Source of the DNA: Agriotes lineatus
Lineage: Eukaryota; Arthropoda; Insecta; Coleoptera; Elateridae
NCBI GenBank assembly: GCA_940337035.1
Contig: OW679202.1
Coordinates: forward strand, 52,655,763 to 52,719,762
DNA length: 64,000 nucleotides
Reading direction: 5' to 3'
The translations under genes and the position numbers were made by a program. Positions 32,601 to 39,479 of this stretch are shown one piece after another. Position 1 is the stretch's first letter. Every line of letters starts with the position of its first letter. The notes under the pieces are model-generated. The model was not told the DNA's origin, did no database searches, and worked only from the letters and a program-made list of their open reading frames with translations.

Positions 32601-34785
32601 CCTGGCAACTTATTCGAACATCCAAGACTATTTCATGGCTATGGTAATGAATATGTGGACAATCTACGCCGTACCATCAGGCAATTAAAGCCTACTGCAG
32701 CCGAACACGGAGTAATGAAAACTTTCGTACACAAGAACCTTGCTACATGCACTCATGTTTTCATTTGCTCAGATGCTGTAAAACCTCCATTACAACCCCC
32801 ATTTGAAGGGCCATTCCGTGTGCTGAGCAGAATGGGCAGTCTTCAAGCTACCTGTTAAAGGAGTAGAAAAGAACATCAGCATAGACAGACTTAAACCGGC
32901 ATTTTTGGAAAATCAGCCCATTATCACACCACCGTTAGCACCTCCATCTGTTTTACCAACTGCCCCTATCCTATCAACTACTTCTACCACTAGAGCAGCT
33001 CCTGATTCTCCAAACAAATCTGTTGTTCCTGTTCCCTCTACTTCTCATCCCCACCGTACTCGTCAACGTCCCGTGCGTTTCTGTACGTACACCGCTGTCG
33101 CTAGGGGGAGAGCCCTGTAGGAGCCTTGGCGTCAAGGAAACGAAAATGATTAGTGTTAGTTAATATTGTCATTCTGACGTATTTATTACTGAATACATAT
33201 TTTGAATCGAATAACTGAGTTCAGTATCTACAGTACTAACAAGGATCGACTATGTATGTCTGTAATAAATCTTGTTGTTTGTTATGGACAAAGTCTAGGG
33301 ATATAAGATACCCTAGGCACCTACGGTTATGGTCATATGGTCATTGTCCTAATAGAATTTTTAGACCAAGGAGTTTCAACTCTAGCAAAAGAATCTTTTA
33401 CATGCTAGACATCTATGGTTTCTGTAGAAGTTTTTATTTTTTTTTAAACCACCCCGGGTGTCAAACTCTCAACCCTTGCATTAGCAGTCGAGATGCGTCT
33501 GTAAGTTGTAGCTCAAAGTAATCCTTCTCATTTCTTGTGAAGTATTAAATTTATTATTCTATCTGTTTGCATCCTTATATGTTCCGTTCATGTCAGATGG
33601 TTTTGTTTGTTAAGGCAGGTATCTCCTATTGTCCGTACAATTCCTTATTTGTTCTAAGCTTCCATGAATCTTTGTCTTTTAAATCACTTTATATTATTTT
33701 GAGAATTTTGGGTTCAAAAATATATAGTATATTACTGTTTTCCAGTCGTAAAGCCGAAGTTTTATTTCCAAACGTGACCGGTAGACTTATTAGTTCTGTA
33801 CATTTGCGCTAACACCCTGTTTAAAGCCGCTGCATTACTCATACCACATGTTATCCTTATCTCAGTTTCACTGTTTACTGGCCCTTGTATATTTGCGTTG
33901 TAATTCATTTTTGTTTAAGAAAAGGTGTTTTCCCTAACAACTGGATGCTAGCATTAATAATGCATTGAGCAAAAAATAATAATCCCAGTGAAGGGAAATA
34001 TTTTGTCTTATATTTTGCCAGTCTTTTCATAGAAGAAAAACATACTTGGGCTTTACGTTAGGACTTGCCTTGAGCAGTATAATATACTCTCTTATATACA
34101 TATTGTTTGAGGCTTTTGCGGTTACTCGAATTATTAATATTAAAATTAAATTTTGGCTTAGACCGCATTGTCTTTCTAAATGAACACTCAATACTGGATT
34201 TGTGTGTCTTACTTCTTCTGAACCCAAATGAGAATTTTTATAATAATTATTTTTGTTGGTGGCTTGTGAAACCTTACAAGTCACGTTTTGGTCTGAGTTG
34301 TTGAAGTAGGTACCTTATGAACAAGGTACATTTTAAAGAAATTTTGTAACTAACATTAAAGATCAATGATACCTTAATAGTTATTCCAATTCTCTGAATC
34401 ACTCTCTCTTTAAAAGTTCTAATAAAAGCTATGGAATTTTAAAAACTTAATACCTCAAATAAATGATCTTTAATGAATTAAATCTTTCAGCCAAGAGCTA
34501 TATTGGGAAGGTCCGAAATGTCGAATTCAGGGTCTGTTAGTGCTTCAACTGAGGTAAACAAAACTGATCAGGTAAACAAGAAATCTGCTGAAGTGACGCA
34601 GAGTGTAGGAGCTAAAAACCAGTTGAAAACGAAAAGGCACGACAACGTTACCGCTAACAAAGCAAGTAAAGCCGAAAGGTAAGTGATGTATCTATTGCAA
34701 TTTTGTCGCTTACATTTTTTCCTGTAGTGCTTGCAGAGGAAGTACTGCTAAACATCAAGTGGTTCCAAAGGCTAAACCAAACTGA
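12322..34785 (+). CDS. stau: Staufen-like dsRNA-binding protein, copy 1 (six proposed exons)
   Basis: Staufen proteins bind structured RNA in the cytoplasm for mRNA transport, translation and decay, and in beetles a paralogue (StauC) takes part in RNAi. Proposed exons: 12322-12504, 15817-16086, 25290-26096, 26154-26240/26246, 34491-34678 and 34728-34785. dsRBD1 spans residues about 37-105 (PMCLINNLAQYNKIQYQY, GPAHNK loop, IKKAQRSAAA helix). dsRBD2 is split, as in other Staufens: its first helix (TPTVELNTLAMK) is in exon 2, then a Tyr/Pro-rich insert, then the strands and AARHDAASKA. dsRBD3 is at about 289-356, with KSPISLVHEIA, SEKGPCHMK and KRRAAEKMLEEL. The first three exon joins are all phase 0. 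dsRBD4 starts (NPVSHLTQIQQ) but is disrupted. The protein is 451 aa if it stops in exon 4. Introns are filled with transposons. Confidence 0.85.
12930..15290 (-). pseudogene. Jockey-like LINE in staufen copy 1 intron 1
   Basis: Minus-strand relic. ORF1 zinc knuckles lie near 14770-14900 (CQAYRYTKNYC, CVKCVGNHLTRKC), with upstream ORF1 text to about 15262. The RT finger lies at 12982-13209 (SYRPISLLPTISKVYE, LIPEHQFGSREHHGT), preceded by PSGxDLITGKILKELP near 13250. Stops and frameshifts are frequent. The palm and 3' end of RT are missing at the 12.9-kb edge, so the element was cut after insertion. The corresponding intron of copy 2 lacks it. Confidence 0.8.
15817..16086 (+). CDS. stau: staufen copy 1, coding exon 2
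   Basis: It begins after TTTAG at 15816 with GPAHNKLYTVTLKLGEEEY, the dsRBD1 beta strands and RNA-contact loop. Helix 2 follows (IKKAQRSAAAMAL). The linker TPTVELNTLAMK is the first helix of the split dsRBD2. It ends at CAG before GTAAGT. It is 90 codons, phase 0 at both ends, the same length as exon 2 of copy 2. Confidence 0.92.
16826..16984 (+). pseudogene. Gag fragment, first unit
   Basis: ATG at 16826 opens MPVTRSQSSKMEAQLSQLF and stops at TAA 16982 after 52 codons, where the second unit stays open. It is a broken copy of the coiled-coil gag start described for 17417-17677. Confidence 0.6.
17417..17677 (+). pseudogene. Gag N-terminus with KAQEDLKEELK repeats, second unit
   Basis: ATG at 17417 encodes 86 residues: MPVTRSQ, then a Lys/Glu/Ala-rich coiled-coil with repeats of the form (K/D)KAxxDLKEELK. 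It ends in LTR sequence through the deletion junction. MPVTRSQ-type starts are common in insect Gypsy gag proteins. It has no capsid or nucleocapsid part. Confidence 0.55.
17985..18560 (-). pseudogene. piggyBac-like transposase, C-terminal part
   Basis: Minus strand. KGKPIRFSFKLWCLCSSNGY (about 18500-18560) is the transposase core. Downstream, KRYNRKDKKRVSIPQPK, MGGVDLHDNGICNYR and KKWWWPLFINLIDSVIVN (18226-17990) form the classic piggyBac DDE C-terminal block; MGGVDLHD holds a catalytic Asp. Stops and shifts interrupt 18230-18360. The 5' part of the gene lies beyond the fold-back insertion, at 20429. Confidence 0.88.
18561..20428. mobile_element. Fold-back (long inverted repeat) element, 1.87 kb, TA target
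   Basis: Arms of about 800 bp (18561-19362 and about 19620-20428) are inverted copies around a unique centre of about 250 bp. Terminal repeats begin CCGGGTGGCCAATTAAGAAG. TA flanks both ends (18559-18560 and 20429-20430). Removing the element and one TA restores the piggyBac reading C-K-M-Y-I-K-G-K-P, which confirms both borders. No transposase lies inside, so it is non-autonomous, mobilised by a TA-targeting enzyme. Confidence 0.92.
20429..20950 (-). pseudogene. piggyBac-like transposase, N-terminal part
   Basis: Minus-strand continuation of the transposase split by the fold-back element. FFGILIFSGYHMLPATKLYW lies at about 20680-20760, followed by CISRNRFHKV and DRNDRFSKLRPLFDLINEKN (about 20500-20570). 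These are the standard N-terminal and first catalytic-Asp regions. Several stops are present, so the gene is dead. Confidence 0.82.
21430..22265 (-). pseudogene. LINE endonuclease relic fused to an ORF1-like segment
   Basis: Minus strand. Downstream pieces read like a LINE endonuclease C-terminus: NNPTRITR, VDGVSDHEKVLCILKVNKQ and HVTKPPAPWLTDTIK (about 21430-21800). The open frame 22265-21891 begins MSTVRESSKNKKLEINPDMM at 22253, has a Gln-rich helix (MEQQQQEIDHL), then NKINVAVGVCYR, an endonuclease strand. A deletion appears to have joined ORF1-like and endonuclease sequence. The clade is not resolved. Confidence 0.6.
22347..24585. mobile_element. LTR element with LTRs in inverted orientation
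   Basis: A plus-strand LTR starts TGTAGTGCAGCGGG at 22347 and runs to about 23100-23180. A leader (AATTGGTGACCCC) and a gag start follow. From about 23843 to 24585 a second LTR copy runs in reverse, so the right end is the reverse complement of TGTAGCGCAGCGGG. ATAC flanks both ends (22343-22346 and 24586-24589). Normal LTR retrotransposons have direct LTRs, so this is an aberrant insertion product. It lies in staufen intron 2. Confidence 0.85.
23415..23800 (+). pseudogene. Gypsy-type gag fragment between inverted LTRs
   Basis: ATG at 23415 opens MENPESNISVTTNNNN. VPPFWSTKPALWFVQLEGQF follows, the hallmark capsid start of CsRn1-like/Gypsy gag. The frame stops at 23655; after one shift it continues with NPPREDMYESLKQALIKRLS and EQKIKQLLEHEE, then breaks. 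The protein resembles the gag at 29274. Nucleocapsid and pol are absent. Confidence 0.75.
24590..25285. other. Staufen intron 2, distal part, no gene seen
   Basis: AT-rich intron sequence between the inverted-LTR element and exon 3. Short frames here have no recognisable motif. Confidence 0.5.
25290..26096 (+). CDS. stau: staufen copy 1, coding exon 3 (dsRBD2 strands and dsRBD3)
   Basis: It begins after TTATTAG with GYMWQPRQHNTYGLG, a Tyr/Pro/His-rich insert. EPFSVRLHVGERRYSGMG and QAARHDAASKAI complete dsRBD2. dsRBD3 is well conserved: KSPISLVHEIASKRN, FEVLSEKGPCHMK, GEGNSKAISKRRAAEKMLEE. It ends in NPVSHLTQIQQTNKEKEPAY and H, the start of dsRBD4, at a GTAAGTG donor. Reading past the donor gives a stop five codons later. 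Confidence 0.92.
26154..26246 (+). CDS. stau: staufen copy 1, exon 4 (disrupted dsRBD4; possible terminus)
   Basis: After TTATTATAG the frame reads VTERDAHQLVADLLS and stops at TAA 26244-26246 after 30 codons. VTERD matches the strand that follows TQIQQ..KEKEP.Y in Staufen dsRBD4, but the expected Arg-rich loop and second helix are absent. Either the protein ends here, or splicing occurs at 26240/26241 (TAT then GTGTAA, a weak donor), which would join exon 5 in phase 0. Confidence 0.55.
   Translation, partial: VTERDAHQLVADLLSVDDRFGAFQQIGIYV
26387..26667 (+). mobile_element. 5S-rRNA-derived SINE, copy 1
   Basis: The head (GTCCGGAGTGGTGTAGC, then CGATCAGCAGAGTTAAGCA and GAACTTGGATGGGAG) follows the order of 5S rRNA, including its internal promoter boxes. 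A body of about 170 bp and an (AATA)n tail follow. This is the SINE3 type. It lies after exon 4 of staufen copy 1. Confidence 0.85.
27130..29090 (+). pseudogene. Decayed RTE-like LINE, copy B
   Basis: Reads in broken frames: RAVRCDEVSVETIKYIGEAG and VIHHIFKL near 27320-27410, VPSDWGRAIIVLILKCGD and KKWKHYRRISRLSTVEKLYE near 27430-27540. A GDDLVIF motif (27999-28019) replaces the usual ADDLVI catalytic box. The C-terminal part near 28900-29090 resembles the tail typical of such elements (EEARSCRTD..AWRH). Many stops are present. Confidence 0.7.
29139..29258 (+). repeat. 5' LTR of the Gypsy element
   Basis: It starts TGTATGAGCC after the GTAC target duplication and ends TATCTACT; the final A is mutated relative to the 3' LTR. 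It differs from the 3' LTR by a few substitutions and a 6-bp indel, so the insertion is not recent. Confidence 0.88.
29274..30074 (+). CDS. gag: Gypsy gag
   Basis: The ATG at 29274 (MSETRQSLEDEEN) is chosen because the only earlier codons are non-ATG and read through the primer-binding site. It encodes 266 residues. PPPFWREDPALWFAQLEAQF (about residue 37) is the capsid signature. AQSQEKRLARLL and the arm to RSLPSQMQSI follow. The C-terminus has CWYHLKFGNRARQCKPPC, an atypical C-H-C-C box instead of the CCHC knuckle, as reported for CsRn1-type gag. The frame is intact. Gag would package element RNA in the cytoplasm; pol lies in another frame downstream. Confidence 0.88.
   Translation: MSETRQSLEDEENGTTRSETAGDSTAVARVAVKPPPFWREDPALWFAQLEAQFATAGITTEMTKFDYVVGSIDTSVLAQVVDIIHKAPATDPYNTLKKRLTSCFAQSQEKRLARLLKGMSLGDKRPTQLLRELRNIAAGTVNDEVLQSIFIRSLPSQMQSIIAVSHGNLDDIALIADKVHDVSNRDMLTIQEPSTSVLQSQLYDITQTITRLEACLSRPRSPTPQPSSTGRSTRYCWYHLKFGNRARQCKPPCEFPIQGNDRRGRN
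30075..33120 (+). pseudogene. pol: Gypsy pol (protease-RT-RNase H-integrase), inactivated
   Basis: The protease motif LIDTGADVSVIP lies at about 30142. RT spans 30661-31299: KDGTWRPRGAFRHLN, TLDLNRAYHQIP, FGLRNAAQTMQRFM and catalytic YIDDVLIAS (about 30990). The RNase H part has FTDHKPLAYAF. The integrase has the HHCC finger (LSHPGIR to CVLCQRSK), LTSDQGRQFES and NGMIERWHRSL, and ends in a GPF module and Pro/Ser-rich tail. Protease and RT are in frame +1 relative to gag. There are stops in the protease-RT linker (at least three), at 31060 and at 31297, and a frameshift near 31296. The first integrase Asp (usually HIDIVGPLP) is Asn (NINIVGPLP). Confidence 0.9.
33116..33232 (+). repeat. 3' LTR of the Gypsy element
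   Basis: It starts TGTAGGAGCC directly after the polypurine tract and ends TATCTACA before GTAC. Confidence 0.9.
33237..34490. other. Staufen copy 1, last large intron segment
   Basis: AT-rich with no recognised gene. A stretch at about 34138-34212 resembles 16312-16390 (shared TTTTGGCTTAGACC and neighbouring text), so a short dispersed or locally duplicated repeat is present. Confidence 0.5.
34491..34678 (+). CDS. stau: staufen copy 1, putative exon 5
   Basis: Preceded by a polypyrimidine/CAG acceptor (AAATCTTTCAG) and followed by GTAAGTG, with 62 open codons plus two bases. The Ser/Lys/Asn-rich peptide (PRAILGRSEMSNSGS and onward) loosely resembles the KPAL.SE linker after Staufen dsRBD4. 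Strong splice sites on both sides support a real exon. Its assignment to this gene is inferred from strand, order and phase. Confidence 0.5.
34728..34785 (+). CDS. stau: staufen copy 1, putative terminal exon 6
   Basis: After CCTGTAG, the single base T completes the AG left by exon 5 as Ser. The frame then reads ACRGSTAKHQVVPKAKPN to TGA at 34783-34785. The join is in phase through canonical sites. An AATAAA lies near 35313 in AT-rich sequence and could serve for polyadenylation. Confidence 0.5.
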
Positions 34786-35089
34786 AATTAGAAAGTAAGA
34801 AAACTAGAAACTCTTGTATCTGTACCAATGAAGAGTATTATAGCGTAGCATGCAATGTTTGCAAAATTATGTACATTACAGCACTTATATTTTATCTTTA
34901 TTGGTACACGTTTTGTTTTATGAATTCCATATGGCCATGGCAGGATCTTTTTTATTTTTGCGTTGTGTATTTTGTTGATCCAGTATTGTTTACTTAATAT
35001 TAAACTGCATATATGGCTGGAGATGCGTCTGTTATTAGTTGCCCGAAATATCATAATATACAAGTCATATCCTGTAGCCTATTATTTCT

Positions 35090-35500
35090 CATTAGTCAGT
35101 TATCTAGATATAGTAAAAGTTTTATGATTCTGAAACTAGCTAGTTTTGACAAAGATAGATATGAAAAAACTTAAGTATTATTTTTTTTTAATATATGTAA
35201 CTTTTGTTTGATACCCTGAACGAATACTTTTATAAAACTTATTTTTCGTACATTCACTAAGTTAATGCATGTTTGATAGAATTTAGCTTTTTGTAGTGTA
35301 TATAAACTGAAATTAATAAACATATATTGCTTTTAAACTGGTTTTATTTCGCACAATTCGAATTCTGTGTAGAGAGAGGTTAGTCAAGAGATAACTAAAG
35401 CATTTTAGCTTGCAATTGGCAGGTAGGTAAACATTGGTTTCATTGTATACTGTCCAGGTGCTATATAAACACTTTTGGTGGTTGTGATCCCTATAGGAAG
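35090..35500. other. 3' flank of staufen copy 1
   Basis: AT-rich, no coding signal. AATAAA near 35313 may be a polyadenylation signal. Confidence 0.4.
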
Positions 35501-36690
35501 GCATTCTTTTTTAAACTCAACAGGTGATGCTAGCCACTTACCTGGGCTGCGGACGAAGAGTGATCATAGAATTGCACAATGTGTAGTTGCTAAGCGGCTC
35601 TGGCAGAAAGTGAAAGAAGAGGGACACAGAAAAACAGAGCAATATTGATAGAGCTAGTAATATGGAACAAGAAACATGAGATACTGAGGGCTGTAAAAAA
35701 CCTAAAAGGACAATATCTGGATTAACGAAGACTACCCAAAACAAATCCAAGAAGAAATGAAAATATTAATAAAACATGAAAAATGTAAGGATTAAGGGAT
35801 ATCAAAATAATAGTAATAATAATAATACAGACCCAGAATTAAACTTTACAAATTAATAATAATTTAGTAATATCCGATGAAGTTGTTAATTTAATAAAAA
35901 GAACTTCAAACTGAAAGACACCAGGTCCTGACCGAATTCATAACTATTGGCTGAAATACTTAACTTCTGTATATGCACCATTAGCTTGAGTATTCTCTGA
36001 TGCACTGGCAGATTCTGTTAAAATTTCTCATTTCTTTAAGCTTTTTAAGAAAGACAATCACAGTAGCCCAGGCAACTAAAAGCCTATCACATATTTCTCT
36101 GTCGTATACAAGCTTTTTACTTATTTATTTATTTATTTATTTAATTATTTAATTCGCACTCAGCCAACAGCCGTTAGGCCAATTATAGGCGTCGCTGTGC
36201 AGTTATGAGGACTTCCAACCCCACTAACGACTGTCATGATGTTGTATGACCGCCGGGACCAACTTTTTTCCGTGATAGCCGTACCACGAGGCGCCGAGAG
36301 ATGCAGCCGTGGAACTCCCATCCAAGTTCTGACCAGAGACAGCGTTGCTTCACTCTACTGATCGAACGTGGACGCTTGTTCAAGCTACACCACTCGGGAC
36401 CCTAAATCTATTTTAAATGATAAAATATACAAACATCGCAAAGAAAATAATATTCTAGCTCTACAATAAAAGGGATGCTCAAGTGGAAGTTTCGAATGCA
36501 AAGAGCAGTTGTTGATAGACTCTATAGTACAGTATTACAGCAGGCAAAAGGTAGGTGAAAGAATTTGCACATGTGTTATATCAATTACACCAAATTTCGA
36601 CTCTGTTCCTCATGACTGCCTACTGGAAATGTTAGAACTATACAAAATAGACCCCAGTATTCAAGCCACATTACAATATATGATGTAGCT
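35500..36690 (+). pseudogene. R4/Dong-like LINE relic, split by a SINE
   Basis: Plus-strand pieces. DNIWINEDYPKQIQEEMKIL (about 35708) is ORF text. TPGPDRIHNYWLKYLTSVYA (about 35920) and GNxKPITYFSVVYKLFT (about 36080) are RT finger. After the SINE (36118-36412), KEQLLIDSI, TPNFDSVPHDCLLEMLELYK and DPSIQATLQYMM continue the RT palm. The RIHNYWLKY and SVPHDWLLE-type motifs are characteristic of R4/Dong. Stops occur throughout, and a mariner interrupts it at about 36690. Confidence 0.75.
36118..36412 (-). mobile_element. 5S-rRNA-derived SINE, copy 2
   Basis: Same family as 26387-26667, on the opposite strand. The 5S-like head is at about 36412-36310, the body includes the shared GCCAACAGCCGTTAGGCCAA, and the TTTA tail repeat is at 36118. 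It is inserted in the R4-like LINE at the YKLFT codons. Confidence 0.88.
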
Positions 36691-37800
36691 GCAGAAGACT
36701 ACCATCTGGAAGAACAACAACGAGATAGGTGAAGTTTTTCAATGTAATCACCTCCTGATTCGATAAATTTGTTCCACTTAGCTGGGAGTTCTTCAATACC
36801 GCCAGAAAATAAATTTGAATCTTGCTCCGTGAAAAATTCCGAAACGGCGAACTTGACATCTTCATCGTCCGCAAATGTTCGTCCCCGTAGGTGTTTCTTC
36901 GAGTGTCGAAATAGGTAGAAGACGCTGGGGGCCAGGTCTGGGCTGTAGGGGGGGTGGTTCAATTCCTGGAACCCCAATTCAGGCACAGCAGCTGACGCAA
37001 TGACAGACTTGTGAACAGAAGCGTTGTCATAAAAGAGCAGCACCCCATGACTGAACTGCCTGTGTCGTTTCTCCAGTATCGCTGTCTTCAAGTTTTTTAA
37101 AACCCCAGCATAATACTTCCCTGTGATTGTCTCCTTGTGGGGAAGGTAATCAATTAATAGCACACCTTCCATATCCCAAAAAATTGTGGCCATAATCTTC
37201 CCAGCGAACGGTTGAGTTGTGTTTCCATTGCATTGATTCTTGTTTTGTCTCCGGGTCCCAATGGTGAATCCACGTTTCATCACCTGTTACTATCTTAGAC
37301 AGAAATGCTTCACTCCCTTCCTCGAATAGGTCCAAATTTTCTTTTGAAGCCAGAACACGGTTTTCCTTCTGGAGGGGCGTCAGCAATCTCGGGACCCATC
37401 TTGCGCTGACCTTGTTCATGAACAAAGGGGCGTGTAAGATTCTCAAAACCGATGATTCTGAAATGCCGCAATCAGTAGCTAATTGAGAAGCTTTTGAACG
37501 ACAGTCTTGAGGCACAAGCTTTTCCACCTTGGCGACGATTCTGGGCGTGGTTGCTTCCACAGGCCTTCCACTACGCGGATCATCTTCAGTGGACTCACGT
37601 CCCCACTTAAACTGTTTAGCCCAATATTTTATTATGAAATAGGAAGGTGAAGAGTCCCCGTATACTGTGATCATACGGTCATTGATGGCCTTTGGCCCAT
37701 TTCCTTCTTTCGCTAAAAACTCAATGACGGCGCAGTGCTTCAAACTCAATTTTTCCATATTTTCCGCAACTAGTCACAATTAACGACCCCTCACTAAAAC
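36690..37800 (-). pseudogene. Mariner transposase relic, copy B
   Basis: Minus strand. The N-terminus starts MEKLSLKHCAVIEFLAKEG at 37758, with a paired HTH region (YWAKQFKWGRESTEDDPRSG; ISESSVLRIL). The catalytic Asp motifs are IVTGDETWIHH and LLFYDNASVHKS. The third motif reads LAPSVFYLF, so the third Asp is Val. The frame changes near 37210 by an indel. It ends YIEK at about 36705. Apart from these two defects the protein is nearly complete. Confidence 0.9.
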
Positions 37801-37996
37801 AGCTGATGCGTGACTATACCAAGACCAAGTACCCCGACACGTAAGGACATGTCAGTGCTTGCACCAACCTTCTCCACCCCGCACTACACGTCTATCATAT
37901 CTAGGTAGATCACTTTTGATTCTCCCCTCGTAAATTTAGTTAAAGTATTGCGTCTTTCATTTAAACTTTGAAGGTTCAAGGATTGTATTGTGAATA

Positions 37997-39264
37997 TACG
38001 AGGATGATTTGACGGGAAGTGAAACTCGAAATGAAAGACATGAGTTAGAGCATTAATTTTTTTTATTTTTCAACATATTCTCCTAGTACATCAACACACT
38101 TGGACCAGCGATGCTGAAGTGCCATTATGCCTGTTTTGTAGTGATCTTCTTCAAGGCTGTCAAAATATTGATCCGTTGCAGCAATTACTTCTTCGTCCGT
38201 CTTAAACTTCTTTCCGGCAAGAAAAAGTTTGAGCTTCGGGAATAGGTGAAAGTCACTCGGAGCAAGATCTGGCAAGTAAGGTGGGTGGGGGATAACCTGG
38301 AAGTGAAGTTGATCCAATTTCTCACAAACAATGCGACTGGAACGGGAAAAGGCATTATCATGACAAAAGAGCACCTTTTTTCTAACCATTCCGGGTCTTT
38401 TTTCAGCAATTGCTGCTTTTAGCTGATCCAAAAGTGCAGCATAATATGCTCCGTTGATGGTTTGGCCCTTTGTGAGATAGTCAATGAGTAGTATCCCCTT
38501 CGAATCCCAAAAAATCGTAGCCATTAATTTCCCTGCCGATGAAAATGACTTCGCCTTCTTTGGTGGAGGACTGCCATGATGTTTGCACTGTTGAGATTGG
38601 CGTTTTGATTCGGGAATGTAGTGATGAATCCAAGTTTCATCGACCGCAACAAATCGGCGCAGAAAATCAACCTGATTTTTGTTAAACAGCTTCAAATTGT
38701 CGCTTGATGTTTGCACTCTCTCTCGTTTTTGATCAGCATTCAGCTAGCGCAGCACACAGCTTAGACATGCCCTATTCTGCAAAATATGATGTATGCGCTC
38801 AGTTGATATGCCTACGATCCTAGCTATCTCGTCAATGTTTATTCTTCAATACTTCAAAACAATATCATGCACTTGATCGACTGTTTATGGGGTTGTTACC
38901 GTTTTTGATGGTCCTGGTCGTTCATCATCTTCAATGCTCAAATCACCACGGTTAAATCGTGCAACCCAGCGACAGATCGTTGCTTTCGAAGGGGCATTGT
39001 CACCCAATGTTTGCTGCATATCGGCCAAAATTTCAGTCGTGTTTAGCTTCTTAAAAAACAAATATTGAATTGCACCACGAATAGCGTTTTTATTCATTTT
39101 AGGAGTTTCCACTTAAGCGTCGTCTTTAAACCGTTGCAATTTCTTAACTGAACGCCACAGATCAACTAAACTTCACTTGTCAGCATAAAAAAGATGGCGG
39201 AACTCGAAAATGAGGTAGAGGGCACTAGTAGTCGAGTTGCATGTCCCATCAAATCATCCTCGTA
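37997..39264 (-). mobile_element. Mariner element, copy C, 1.27 kb with TIRs
   Basis: Terminal inverted repeats TACGAGGATGATTTGAYGGG at 37997 and, inverted, at 39264 are flanked by TA on both sides. The length is standard for mariner. It carries one decayed transposase gene on the minus strand. The family differs from copies A, B and D. Confidence 0.92.
38063..39112 (-). pseudogene. Mariner C transposase
   Basis: METPKMNKNAIRGAIQYLFF at 39112 begins an HTH domain (KATICRWVARFNRGD). A stop interrupts at about 38885 and another near 38745. The second half (38716-38063) has all three catalytic Asp motifs: AVDETWIHH, CHDNAFSRSS and LAPSDFHLF. It ends LGEYVEK. The catalytic residues are intact, but the stops and a frame change disable the gene. 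Confidence 0.9.
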
Positions 39265-39479
39265 TACCTACTGAAGTTTATAAGTTTCTTTACCTATATC
39301 AGTGTGCTTGAGATTAAACTTGTTGGCGCTCAAAGTTGAACATCTCATTAATAAGGAATACATGACGTCTTCACGGGCCTCAAGTACAAGCGATCAATTT
39401 TTGAAAGTTAAAATATAGAAAGCTGACCTAAAGATAAGCGAAAAGCTAACAAGATGTCGAAATACGAAAACAAATAAAA

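Larger units (their letters stand above)
29139..33232 (+). mobile_element. Gypsy LTR retrotransposon, CsRn1-like, 4.1 kb
   Basis: LTRs of about 120 and 117 bp (29139-29258 and 33116-33232) start TGTAKGAGCCTTGGCGTCA and end TATCTACA (T in the 5' copy). GTAC flanks both sides (29135-29138 and 33233-33236). The primer-binding site TGGTGACACCGACG next to the 5' LTR is close to the complement of a tRNA-Trp 3' end, as in CsRn1 elements. A polypurine tract (AGGGGGAGAG) precedes the 3' LTR. Gag is open; pol is broken. It sits in staufen copy 1 after exon 4. Confidence 0.92.
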
